Below are positions 30,360-38,812 of a stretch of DNA of 64,000 nt, one piece after another. The DNA lies in assembly GCA_964343605.1 (NCBI GenBank), contig CAYFKJ010000002.1, positions 817,117 through 881,116 of the forward strand. The letters run 5' to 3'. Position numbers and translations under genes: made by a program. Numbering within the stretch: position 1 is the stretch's first letter; each line of letters begins with the position of its first letter. The stretch is from CAYFKJ01 sp964343605. GTDB taxonomy: Bacteria > Pseudomonadota > Alphaproteobacteria > UBA2966. The notes below the pieces were generated by a model. That model made no database searches and was not told the DNA's origin. It saw only the letters and a program-made list of their open reading frames with translations.

Positions 30360-30442
30360 ATTGCGTCTCTCCCTGTAGAGCGGCGTGGACGACGAAGGCG
30401 CCTGTAAACGTGCCGCGAAATCGAATATTATAAAACGCTTAT

Positions 30443-30470
30443 ATAATAGACGCGGCAACGCCCAAGTCAA
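30443..30470 (-). promoter_or_regulatory. Candidate sigma70 promoter of aprBA
   Basis: On the reverse strand TTGACT (30470-30465) and TATTAT (30448-30443) are separated by 16 bases and lie about 85 bases upstream of the aprB ATG. Confidence 0.5.
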
Positions 30471-30576
30471 ACGCCGATCACATCCCGGATGCATTTTTTT
30501 TGTGGCTTGATCGGAAGTGCCGCTCGCGTACAAATGGGCGGCGCGGACGTCGGAAGGAAGCGGAGAATACGTCGCA

Positions 30577-31041
30577 ATGGATGAGTTTGCTTTGGCCCGG
30601 GCCATTCACGTGGTCGCGGTGGTCGCCTGGATCGGCGGGGTGTATCTCGTGACTATGGTTGTGCTACCGGCGGTTCGCGCTTCGGCATCTCCGAGCGAGA
30701 TGCTTTCATATTTCGAGGAGATCGAAAGCCGTTTCGGGCGGCAGGCCCGGATCATTACGCTGATTGCGGGCGCCAGCGGCTTCTACATGCTCTACCTGCT
30801 TGACGGCTGGAGCCGATACGCATCATTGGCGTACTGGTGGGTGCACGCCATGACCGCCATATGGGCGTTGTTCACTCTGGTCCTGTTCGTGCTGGAACCG
30901 CTGTTCCTTCATGCCTGGTTTACGCGGCGCATGGCTGAAGCGCCGGAACGGACGCTCACCCTCGTTACCCAGTTCCATCGCATATTACTGGTCGCAAGTC
31001 TCATCACCGTGTTCGGAGCGGTCATCGGCGTGCACGGCTGA
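30577..31041 (+). CDS. Small integral membrane protein divergent from aprBA
   Basis: 154 residues from ATG 30577 (MDEFALARAIHVVAVVAWIGG). Four hydrophobic helices are visible at about 8-30, 55-73, 83-108 and 130-152, with histidines in or near membrane segments (AIHVV, WWVHAM, LFLHAW, QFHRIL), as in CopD-like or cytochrome b-like small membrane proteins. It is divergent from aprB with a 217-base spacer. Some sulfur oxidisers encode a membrane anchor AprM next to aprBA; whether this is such a protein cannot be decided from sequence alone. Confidence 0.75.
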   Translation: MDEFALARAIHVVAVVAWIGGVYLVTMVVLPAVRASASPSEMLSYFEEIESRFGRQARIITLIAGASGFYMLYLLDGWSRYASLAYWWVHAMTAIWALFTLVLFVLEPLFLHAWFTRRMAEAPERTLTLVTQFHRILLVASLITVFGAVIGVHG

Positions 31042-31107
31042 CGGCGCGCCCGGGGAGTGAGTGACCGAGCGCGCCGTCTACCCGGCGCGATGGGAAGGCG
31101 GCTGAAC

Positions 31108-31317
31108 TTATTTCAGCTCGCTCGCCGCCGGGCAGGTGCGCAAACCGAGAAGGGTGTAGGCGGGGCACCATCCGACGACCGCCGTCACCAAAGGCACGAT
31201 GCCGATGTAGCCCAGCCAGTTGTAACCGGTTTCGGGGCCGGTGATGGCGAAGGCCAGCGCAAGACCGCCAACGATAATTCTAAGGATTCGATCCGCGGTG
31301 CCGATGTTCTTACTCAT
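31108..31317 (-). CDS. DUF2892 (YgaP-type) small membrane protein
   Basis: 69 residues from ATG 31317 (MSKNIGTADRILRIIVGGLA). It has two membrane helices (GLALAFAITG..., IGIVPLVTAVVGWCPAYTLLG) and the conserved WCPAYTLLGL...TCP cysteines of the family. In E. coli the same domain anchors a rhodanese. It follows a Crp-type regulator gene by 84 bases. Function is unknown; the cysteines and the sulfur context make persulfide chemistry possible. Confidence 0.85.
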   Translation of the reverse strand: MSKNIGTADRILRIIVGGLALAFAITGPETGYNWLGYIGIVPLVTAVVGWCPAYTLLGLRTCPAASELK

Positions 31318-31401
31318 TTGATATCTCCTGATGCGAAAAGGTTCGTCCCCCCGGTCGGTCATCAGGACTAAGCGTTTACGCCGCCCGCGTCTGTGACCTA
31401 G

Positions 31402-32061
31402 TCACAGAGCAACTTCACAGGGCAAACTGTCGGGCTTGAGAACCTTGATGCGGCCCCGGCTCATGGCGATCCAGCCGCGCCGTTCGAATTCCTTGAGTTG
31501 GCGGCTGATGACCTCGCGGGCGGATCCGAGTTCGGCAGCGATCTGCTGGTGTGTTCGCTCGATGACGCCGCCGCCGTCCCGACGCTCCCGTAGAAAGTGG
31601 GCGAGACGGGCGTCGATGCGGCGGAAGGCTACTTCTTCCACGAGCAACACCAAATCGGAGATGCGTTGCCCGTAACTGGAAAAGACGAATCGTCTGAAAA
31701 CATCCGATTCGGCCAGCAGTGATTGGAATTGCGGCTCGGGCAGGGCGACGGCGCGGGTTTCCACCTCCGTCACCGCCTCGGCGCCGTATGCTTCGTTGGC
31801 CAGAAGGCAGGCCGTCGTCAGGATGCAGGTTTGTCCATCCTCGACGCGATAAAGCACGATCTCGCCGCCGTTCTCCGCAATCATCTGAACACGGACGCAG
31901 CCCTCAAGGACCATCATGAAGGCCCCGCATGGCGCGCCGACCTCGAAAACCTTCGCGCCCGCCGGTACGACCATTTCCTGGGCGTTGGCCGCCAGCCGGT
32001 CCCGGCAGGCGGTTTCCATGCCCGCCAGGGCCGGTACAGAACTAATCCAAGCGTCCGACAT
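31402..32061 (-). CDS. Crp/Fnr family transcription regulator
   Basis: 219 residues. An N-terminal cNMP-like beta roll (VVPAGAKVFEVGAPCGAFMMVLEGCVRV, residues 30-60) joins a C-terminal HTH_Crp domain (THQQIAAELGSAREVISRQLKEFERRGWI, about 168-200). It lacks an N-terminal Fnr-type cysteine cluster but has scattered Cys (CGAF, TCILTTAC). The start is 4 bases after the stop of the serine-hydrolase gene. Crp genes next to DUF2892 genes are common and suggest control of the latter. Confidence 0.9.
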   Translation of the reverse strand: MSDAWISSVPALAGMETACRDRLAANAQEMVVPAGAKVFEVGAPCGAFMMVLEGCVRVQMIAENGGEIVLYRVEDGQTCILTTACLLANEAYGAEAVTEVETRAVALPEPQFQSLLAESDVFRRFVFSSYGQRISDLVLLVEEVAFRRIDARLAHFLRERRDGGGVIERTHQQIAAELGSAREVISRQLKEFERRGWIAMSRGRIKVLKPDSLPCEVAL

Positions 32062-32064
32062 GGT

Positions 32065-33294
32065 TCAGTCGACGATGGCTTGGTAGGTGAGGGCTTTGAG
32101 TTCGCGGCGCAGGGGATAGCTCGACGACGGCATCAACTGGGTCAGGAAGACGACGAACATGTCCTCTTCGGGATCGATCCAAAACGCCGTGCTGGCGGCG
32201 CCGCCCCAATTGTATTCGCCCGGCGTGCCGACGATCTGGGCCTTTGCGGGATCGATCATGACGGCGAAGCCCAGGCCGAACCCGATGCCTTCGAACGTGC
32301 TCTCGGCGAAGGTCGCCTGTCCCATGTCGGCCATGTCGCCCGGCAGGTGGTTCATCGTCATAAGTTCGACGGTCTTACGTCCCAGAAGACGAACGCCGTC
32401 CAGATGGCCCTTGTTGCGCAAAAATCGGCAGAAGCGGATGTAATCCGCCAGCGTCGAGACCAGCCCGCCGCCGCCCGAAAGCGTAACCGCGGGTTCCGTA
32501 AAGCGGCTGTCGGTTGTGCCGTCAATACGCTTGAGGCTGCCGTCCTCGCGGGGGGTGTACATGGCTGCGAAGCGGTCGCGTTTGTCCTCAGGCACCGTGA
32601 AGCTGGTCTCGGTCATGCCCAGGGGATCAAAAATGCGTTCCTTGAAGTAGGCGTCCAGCGGCTGTCCCGAAATCACTTCGACGAGGTGGCCGAGAACGTC
32701 TGTGGAAACGCTGTAGTTCCATTGCGTGCCGGGGTGGGCCAGCAACGGCAACTTGCCGAGACGTTCGATCAGGACCGAAAGCGGCTGACCGGATTCCTGG
32801 AAATTGACGTCGTGTTCGCGGTAGAGCGCATCGACCGGCGTCGCCTCCATCCAGCCGTACGTCAATCCCGAGGTGTGGTTCATCAAATCGCGGACCGTCA
32901 TCTCGCGCGCCGCCGGTTCCGTCGCGTAATCCTGTTCGTCGCCGCCCGTGAAGACCGCAAGCCCGCCAAGTGCGGGCAGGAATTTCGAAACCGGATCGTC
33001 CAATTGGAATAGACCCCGCTCGTAGAGCATCATGGCAGCCACGGTGGTGATGGGCTTGGTCATGGAATAGAAGCGGAAGAGGGTGTCGGTCTGCAGCGGC
33101 TTCCCGTCCTCGACATCCCTCATGCCGGCGCCTTCCAGATAGACCAGCTTGTCGCGCCGCACGATGGCGGTCAGTGCGCAGGGTAGTTTGCCCTGCGAAA
33201 CATAGTCGTTCATCCAGGCCGTAATGTTATCCAGGCGCGCGGTGTCGAGACCGACATCCTCCGGCGCGCAATCGACGGTAAGCGTTGACGTCAT
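32065..33294 (-). CDS. Serine hydrolase of the beta-lactamase/esterase class C type
   Basis: 409 residues with no evident signal peptide. The SxxK motif is in FYSMTKPITTVAAM near residue 77, the tyrosine motif in WNYSVSTDVLGHLVE near 190, and a KTG-like triad is not obvious. Such proteins are mostly cytosolic esterases acting on small esters or amides. The substrate is unknown. Confidence 0.88.
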   Translation of the reverse strand: MTSTLTVDCAPEDVGLDTARLDNITAWMNDYVSQGKLPCALTAIVRRDKLVYLEGAGMRDVEDGKPLQTDTLFRFYSMTKPITTVAAMMLYERGLFQLDDPVSKFLPALGGLAVFTGGDEQDYATEPAAREMTVRDLMNHTSGLTYGWMEATPVDALYREHDVNFQESGQPLSVLIERLGKLPLLAHPGTQWNYSVSTDVLGHLVEVISGQPLDAYFKERIFDPLGMTETSFTVPEDKRDRFAAMYTPREDGSLKRIDGTTDSRFTEPAVTLSGGGGLVSTLADYIRFCRFLRNKGHLDGVRLLGRKTVELMTMNHLPGDMADMGQATFAESTFEGIGFGLGFAVMIDPAKAQIVGTPGEYNWGGAASTAFWIDPEEDMFVVFLTQLMPSSSYPLRRELKALTYQAIVD

Positions 33295-33324
33295 TTCGTT
33301 CTTTCCGGGATTTGAGTGATTAGT

Positions 33325-34155
33325 TCAATCGGCGAACCGCTTGAAAGCGTCCGCATATTCCGCATGCCAGCGGGAGAGGGGCGGGCGGTTATTGGAGATA
33401 TCCTCGGCGCCCCAGCGAATCCTCTGCGCGTCCATTTCAGGCGTCACTTCGCCGTCGGGGCAGAGGATGTAGAAATCGCTCCGGTCAAGCGCCGCCATCA
33501 TGAATTCGATGACCTGTGACGGCAGCCAGGCGCCGGGTTTGTGTTCGGCGTCGCCGGTGGTCGTCCAGCCGGGGATCAGCAAATGGGCGCTAACCTTGCA
33601 ATTGGCAGTGTTGCGCAATTCGTGCTGTAGGCTTTCCGTGAAGTTCTTCACCGCCGCCTTGGTGAGATTGTAGGCGGGCTTGCCCGGCGGATTTGTGATG
33701 CCCTGTTTGGATCCGGTATTGACGATCAGCGCCGGCGTCGCTTGAGCGATCATATCCGGAGCGAAAGCCTGAACACCGTTGATCACACCCCACATGTTGA
33801 CGTCGACAATTCGCCGCCACTCCGCCGGGTCGCCGAACACGCCGCAGCCTTCGCGGGAGGCCGCGTTGTTCATCAAGAGGCCGACTTCACCGAAGCGCTC
33901 GTACACCGCCTTTTTCAATTCGGAGATTTGCGTCGGATCCGCGATATCGATGCCTTGGTCCAGAACATCCGCGCGACCGCCGGGAGCAATTTCAGCAATT
34001 CCCTCGGCGGCATTTGTCAAACGTTCGGAAGGGAGGTCGACGAGACAAACCTTCATGCCACGCGAGGCACATTCCCGCGCCACCGCCAGGCCGATGCCGC
34101 TGGCCGCACCGGTAATCACGGCGGTCCGGCCCGCCGTCAATGCTGGGTGTGTCAT
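33325..34155 (-). CDS. Short-chain dehydrogenase/reductase
   Basis: 276 residues from ATG 34155 (MTHPALTAGRTAVITGAASG). The Rossmann motif TGAASGIGLAVA, the NNAAS segment, and the catalytic YNLTK (YxxxK) in GKPAYNLTKAAVKNF are present. A Ser lies in NTGSKQG upstream. It is NAD(P)-dependent; the substrate is not evident. The frame is open 39 codons further, but that stretch is not SDR-like. Confidence 0.9.
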   Translation of the reverse strand: MTHPALTAGRTAVITGAASGIGLAVARECASRGMKVCLVDLPSERLTNAAEGIAEIAPGGRADVLDQGIDIADPTQISELKKAVYERFGEVGLLMNNAASREGCGVFGDPAEWRRIVDVNMWGVINGVQAFAPDMIAQATPALIVNTGSKQGITNPPGKPAYNLTKAAVKNFTESLQHELRNTANCKVSAHLLIPGWTTTGDAEHKPGAWLPSQVIEFMMAALDRSDFYILCPDGEVTPEMDAQRIRWGAEDISNNRPPLSRWHAEYADAFKRFAD

Positions 34156-34270
34156 GGGGTTCGCTCCGATTGACAGGGCCGGCAGCATAGGACGGGGGCG
34201 GGGAAACTCGCAAGAGAACCGACAACCGAAGGCGCATGGCAGCCATGCCGACGGAACGCAACACGATGCC

Positions 34271-35236
34271 ATGCGCTCTGTGCTAGGCTTGTCGCTTCAG
34301 CTATGCGTTGCAGGTGTCAAGGTGGCAGACGTTGTCGAAGCGGTAGAACGGGCCGGTAAGTCCAATTTCAAGGGTATTGCCTGGATGGCGCTGGCCGGAC
34401 TGTTTTTCGTTGCCATGACCGGTATCGTGCGCCACCTGGGTTCCGACATGGATGCCGTCCAGGCAGCCTTCATCCGTTATGCCTTCGGCGCCCTTTTGCT
34501 GGCGCCGGTCTACGTCCGGCTGGTCAGCCAGGGCACATTGCCGAACAACGCGGGCCTGCACGTTTTGAGGGGGGTCATCCACGGCACTGCTGTGATGCTC
34601 TGGTTTTTTGCCATGGCCCGCATCCCCATCGCCGAAGTTACGGCTATCGGGTTTGTCGCGCCCATTTTCACCACTTTGGGCGCCGCCCTGTTCCTCGGAG
34701 AGAAACTCCATGCCCGCCGTATCGGCGCCGTGCTGATCGGTTTCGGCGGAACGCTCGTTATCCTGAGGCCCGGCATTCAGGTTATCGACATCGGCGCGCT
34801 GGCCCAATTGACCGCGGCCCCGCTGTTCGCCTTTTCGTTCCTGATCTCAAAAAAATTGACCGAGACCAACAGCAATGCCTCGATCGTGGCCTACATGACG
34901 TTGATCGTTACGCTGATCCTGATGGTGCCCGCCATCATGGTGTGGCGCACCCCGACGCTTGAGGAGTTGTTGTGGCTCGGGCTGATGGCGCTGTGCGCAA
35001 CGGCGGGACACTACACGGTGACGCAGGCCTTTCGGGTTGCGGATATCACGGCGGTACAGCCCGTTCAGTTCCTGCAACTGGTCTGGGCTTCCATCCTCGG
35101 GCTGGTTGCCTTTGGCGAGCAGCCCGATTTCTGGACCTGGGTCGGCGCCGGCTTTGTCGTTGGCTCGGCGACCTATATCGCGCACCGCGAGGCGGTCGCG
35201 CGGGGCCGCGCCGAACCGAAGGCGACGGTGGAGTAG
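34271..35236 (+). CDS. EamA/DMT superfamily transporter
   Basis: About 321 residues from ATG 34271; a GTG at 34322 (VADVVEAVERAG) is an equally plausible start because neither has a strong ribosome site. Ten hydrophobic segments form two EamA repeats (FKGIAWMALAGLFFVAMTG; later LAQLTAAPLFAFSFLISKKL). It is an inner-membrane transporter of a metabolite, drug or amino acid; the direction is likely efflux. It is divergent from the SDR gene. Confidence 0.88.
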   Translation: MRSVLGLSLQLCVAGVKVADVVEAVERAGKSNFKGIAWMALAGLFFVAMTGIVRHLGSDMDAVQAAFIRYAFGALLLAPVYVRLVSQGTLPNNAGLHVLRGVIHGTAVMLWFFAMARIPIAEVTAIGFVAPIFTTLGAALFLGEKLHARRIGAVLIGFGGTLVILRPGIQVIDIGALAQLTAAPLFAFSFLISKKLTETNSNASIVAYMTLIVTLILMVPAIMVWRTPTLEELLWLGLMALCATAGHYTVTQAFRVADITAVQPVQFLQLVWASILGLVAFGEQPDFWTWVGAGFVVGSATYIAHREAVARGRAEPKATVE

Positions 35237-35298
35237 TTGTGAATCTGGCCGCCGGCGGCTAAACAACCCCCGTGTGTATTTAAATTTGGAGTTGAGTG

Positions 35299-35976
35299 AT
35301 GTCCGCGGAACAACCGGTGTGGCAGCCCCTGGAGGGGTATGAGGAATATCCCGCTGAAGAGATGAAACGCCGTTCGGCCGAGTTTCTGGAACTCATGAAA
35401 CGCCGCCGCAGCGTCCGCGAATACGACCAGCGACCCGTGCCGCGGGACGTCATCGAAGATGCTCTGGCGGCGGCGATCACGGCGCCGTCGGGCGCCAATC
35501 TGCAGCCCTGGCATTTCGTCGTCATCACCGACCCCGAAAAAAAGCGGGAAATCCGCATCGCCGCCGAGGAGGAAGAACAGGAATTCTACAACGGCCGGGC
35601 GCCCGAGGAATGGCTCGACGCCTTGGCTCCGCTCGGTACGGACGAGCACAAGCCGTTCCTTGAGCACGCCACCCTGATTGCCATTTTCGCCCAGCGTCAC
35701 GGCAAGCTGGCGGACGGCCGGAAGGTCAAACATTATTACGTCCCGGAATCGGTGGGCATCGCGTCGGGCTTTTTGATAACGGCGCTTCACACCGCAGGCC
35801 TGGTTACGCTCACCCATACGCCCAGTCCGATGGCGTTTCTCAACGAAATCTGCGGCCGCCCGGACAACGAGAAGCCCTATATCCTGTTGGTCTGCGGCTA
35901 TCCGGCGGAGGATTGCAAAGTGCCGGAACACGGCGGAAAGCGCCATCCCTTCGACCAGGCCGTGACCTGGCTATAG
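35299..35976 (+). CDS. Nitroreductase family protein
   Basis: 225 residues from ATG 35299. The FMN-binding opening KRRRSVREYDQRPVPRDVIE and TAPSGANLQPWHFVV are present, with GLVTLTHTPSPMAFLNEI and a C-terminal LLVCGYP segment. The N-terminal extension and TPSPM motif are shared with the iodotyrosine-deiodinase-like branch, so reductive dehalogenation or flavin-dependent reduction are options. It is cytosolic. Confidence 0.88.
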   Translation: MSAEQPVWQPLEGYEEYPAEEMKRRSAEFLELMKRRRSVREYDQRPVPRDVIEDALAAAITAPSGANLQPWHFVVITDPEKKREIRIAAEEEEQEFYNGRAPEEWLDALAPLGTDEHKPFLEHATLIAIFAQRHGKLADGRKVKHYYVPESVGIASGFLITALHTAGLVTLTHTPSPMAFLNEICGRPDNEKPYILLVCGYPAEDCKVPEHGGKRHPFDQAVTWL

Positions 35977-36065
35977 CCCTCGATCTCGGGAATTTGACGC
36001 AAAGTGCCTTGTTCTCGGGCACCGGGTCTCCAACATTAGGCTAGGTGCTTTCCGGGGAGGAATTT

Positions 36066-36530
36066 TTGGCGCTTCTTGACGTTAACGGACAGTTGCTGCG
36101 AGCGGAGGTCGAGGACGACACACCGCTTCTTTGGGTATTGCGCGACACGCTCGGATTGACCGGCACCAAGTTCGGTTGCGGCGTGTCGGCTTGCGGCGCT
36201 TGCACCGTCCATGTCGACGGCGAAGCCGTCCGCTCCTGCAGTATGACCGTTGCCGATGTCGCCGGCAGCAAGATCACCACCATCGAAGGATTGGGCCCCG
36301 GCGAAGACATGTTGCATCGCGTCCAGCAGGCCTGGATCGACCATCAGGTACCCCAATGCGGTTACTGCCAGTCCGGCATGATAATGGCGGCGGCCGCGTT
36401 GCTGGAGAAAATTCCCGAGCCCACCGATCAGGAGATCGACGACAACATCACCAACGTTTGCCGCTGCGGCACCTATTCCCGCATCCGCGCCGCCATCCAC
36501 GCAGCGGCCGAAAATACTGGGGAGGGCTGA
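36066..36530 (+). CDS. (2Fe-2S) subunit of aldehyde-oxidase-type molybdenum enzyme (IorA-like)
   Basis: 154 residues from TTG 36066, six bases after GGGGAGG; this start fits the family N-terminus (ALLDVNGQ). The plant-type cluster is CGVSACGACTVHVDG and the second cluster CGYCQSGMIM...CRCGTYSRI. It is the small subunit of a two-subunit molybdenum enzyme with the gene that follows 2 bases later. No separate FAD subunit is encoded, as in isoquinoline 1-oxidoreductase types. Confidence 0.9.
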   Translation: MALLDVNGQLLRAEVEDDTPLLWVLRDTLGLTGTKFGCGVSACGACTVHVDGEAVRSCSMTVADVAGSKITTIEGLGPGEDMLHRVQQAWIDHQVPQCGYCQSGMIMAAAALLEKIPEPTDQEIDDNITNVCRCGTYSRIRAAIHAAAENTGEG

Positions 36531-36532
36531 GG

Positions 36533-38812
36533 ATGGCGCTCAGCCGCAGAAAGTTCCTGCTGGCCAGCGGCGTGGCCGTGGGCGCGTTGGCGGTGGGTTA
36601 CGTGGCGCTTCGCGAAAACGAAGATCCCCGCGCCGTCTTTCAGAAAACCGCCAAGGCGGGTGAGATCGCCCTAAACGCCTGGGTCAAGATCGACGCCGAG
36701 GGCGTCGTCACGGTCGCGCTGCCGCGTCACGAAATGGGTCAGGGCATCCACACCGCCTTGGCCATGCTGGTGGCGGAGGAACTGGAGGCGGATTGGGCTG
36801 ACGTCCGGGTCGAGGACATACCCGTCCACCCCGTCTACGCGAACCGGGCGCTGCTCAAATCCAGCGTGCCGTTTACAGACGCCTACCATCGGGGCGAAGA
36901 CACCATCAGCTCGGACTTCATGGGCTGGCTCGCCGGAATGCTGGGCGTGCAGGTGACCGGCGGCAGCACCAGCGTGCGGGACGCCTGGGAACCCATGCGC
37001 CGGGCCGGCGCCGCGGCAAAAGCCATGCTTATTTCGGCCGCGGCGCAAAAATGGGGCGTCACGGAAACCTCTTGCGTGATCGACAGAGGCGTCGTCAGTC
37101 ACCTGGGCTCGTCCCGCAAGGCGGGTTTCGGTGATCTTGCCGGTATCGCCTCCACCTTGCCGCCACCGCAAAATCCACGGCTCAAGAACCCGGCGGATTA
37201 CCGCCTGATCGGCAAGCCTGTTCAGCGCCTGGACGTCGTGGAGAAAACGACCGGTAAAGCGCTTTTCGGCGTGGATATGCAATTCGAAGGGATGGTTTAC
37301 GCCGCCGTCCGCAACGCACCGGTTTTCGGCGACATGCTCAAATCTCATGACGCCTCGGCGGTTGCCGGCATGCCGGGGGTCATCGGTGTGGTCCCCTTGT
37401 CAGGTGCCGTCGCCGTGGTCGCCGACAGTTGGTGGCACGCCAAGAAGGCGGTTGATGCCTTGCCCGTGAAATTCGATGGCGGCGGGTCCACCGGTCTCGA
37501 CACCGACAAAATATTCGAGATGCTGACGGATGAGGTCTCCGGCGACGGTGGGTTCAATTACCGCGACGACGGCGATGCCGAAGAGGTCCTCGACAGGGCC
37601 GAGGAGAAAATCGAGGCGACATACAAAGCGCCTTATCTCGCCCACGCCTGCATGGAACCCATGAATTGCACGGCCCGCGTGGAAATGGCGGGCAACAAGC
37701 CTGCGGGCGTCGAGCTTTGGATGCCCAACCAGGCGCCCTTCCTGATGCGATTTTTGGCAGCCCGGATTGCCGACGTGGACATGGACCGCGTGACGGTCAA
37801 CACGACCTACCTCGGCGGCGGGTTCGGGCGTCGCGCGGAGGGCGACCTCGCTGAGCAAGCGGTGGCCGTGGCTCTGACCGTGCCGGGAAAAGTCGTCAAG
37901 GTTTTGTGGTCGCGGGAGGAGGACATCCAGCATGACATGTACCGGCCCGCGGTCATGAGCCGTTTTACGGCGGCAGTTGACACTCAAGGGCGCCCGACCG
38001 CATTGCACAATCGTCTTGCCGGACAGGTGGTGACGAAATCCATCACGGGACGCATCCTCCCGTTCGCCGCCGTCGACATGCCGGACAACTCCTCTGCGGA
38101 GGGTTCGGCGGATATGCCTTATCGCATCCCCCACCTGCGCGTCGATCATGTCCCCGTAGACTTGCCCGTACCGGTGGGATTCTGGCGCAGCGTCGGTCAT
38201 TCCTACACCGCCTTTTTCGTCGAAAGCTTCATGGACGAATTGGCAGTAAAGTCCAGCCGCGATCCCTATGCCTATCGCCGTGAGCTCTTGGACAGCCATC
38301 CCGACTTTCAGGCGGTGATCGACAAGGCGGCGCGCGCCGCGGACTGGGACAAACCCTTGGGCACCGGACGCGGCCGGGGTATCGCACTCCATGAATCGTT
38401 CGGCTCGATCGTCGCTCAAGTCGCTGAAATCACACTGGGCGAGGGCGGTTCGTTTTCACTGGACCGTGTCGTGTGCGCCGTGGATTGCGGGCGGGTGATT
38501 AATCCCGATACCTGCATCGCGCAGATCGAGAGCGGCATCGTCTTCGGCCTCACTGCCGCCCTGTTCGGTGAAATCACGTTGAAGGACGGCCGGGTCGAGC
38601 AGGAAAATTTCCCCGACTATGAAATGATCCGCATGGCGCAGTCACCCAAGGTCGAGGTTCATCTCGTCCCCAGCGGCCGACCGATCGGCGGCATCGGCGA
38701 GGTTGGCACACCCCCCATCGCGCCGGCTCTTGCCAACGCCATATTCAATGCCACCGGAAAGCGCGTGCGCGAACTGCCGCTGTCGAAGGCCGGCTTCGCT
38801 CTCGAAACCTAA
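36533..38812 (+). CDS. Molybdopterin subunit of aldehyde-oxidase-type enzyme with Tat signal (IorB-like)
   Basis: 759 residues from ATG 36533. It begins with a twin-arginine signal, SRRKFLLASGVAVGALAVGY, so the complex is probably exported folded. Molybdenum cofactor segments are present: HEMGQGIHTALAMLVAEEL, YLGGGFGRRAEGDLAEQAV and the C-terminal catalytic glutamate in IGGIGEVGTPPIAPALANAIF. The family oxidises N-heterocycles or aldehydes and passes electrons to a cytochrome; the substrate is unknown. Its stop overlaps the stop of the convergent GGDEF-EAL gene. Confidence 0.9.
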   Translation: MALSRRKFLLASGVAVGALAVGYVALRENEDPRAVFQKTAKAGEIALNAWVKIDAEGVVTVALPRHEMGQGIHTALAMLVAEELEADWADVRVEDIPVHPVYANRALLKSSVPFTDAYHRGEDTISSDFMGWLAGMLGVQVTGGSTSVRDAWEPMRRAGAAAKAMLISAAAQKWGVTETSCVIDRGVVSHLGSSRKAGFGDLAGIASTLPPPQNPRLKNPADYRLIGKPVQRLDVVEKTTGKALFGVDMQFEGMVYAAVRNAPVFGDMLKSHDASAVAGMPGVIGVVPLSGAVAVVADSWWHAKKAVDALPVKFDGGGSTGLDTDKIFEMLTDEVSGDGGFNYRDDGDAEEVLDRAEEKIEATYKAPYLAHACMEPMNCTARVEMAGNKPAGVELWMPNQAPFLMRFLAARIADVDMDRVTVNTTYLGGGFGRRAEGDLAEQAVAVALTVPGKVVKVLWSREEDIQHDMYRPAVMSRFTAAVDTQGRPTALHNRLAGQVVTKSITGRILPFAAVDMPDNSSAEGSADMPYRIPHLRVDHVPVDLPVPVGFWRSVGHSYTAFFVESFMDELAVKSSRDPYAYRRELLDSHPDFQAVIDKAARAADWDKPLGTGRGRGIALHESFGSIVAQVAEITLGEGGSFSLDRVVCAVDCGRVINPDTCIAQIESGIVFGLTAALFGEITLKDGRVEQENFPDYEMIRMAQSPKVEVHLVPSGRPIGGIGEVGTPPIAPALANAIFNATGKRVRELPLSKAGFALET

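Noticed and set aside
30360..30605. N-terminal extension of AprB
   Set aside because: The upstream codons do not look like AprB and would cover the promoter. AprB proteins begin close to MPTFV.
30577..31041. Firm assignment as AprM
   Set aside because: Location is suggestive, but I cannot match the sequence to AprM by eye, and a Qmo system is present, which usually excludes AprM.
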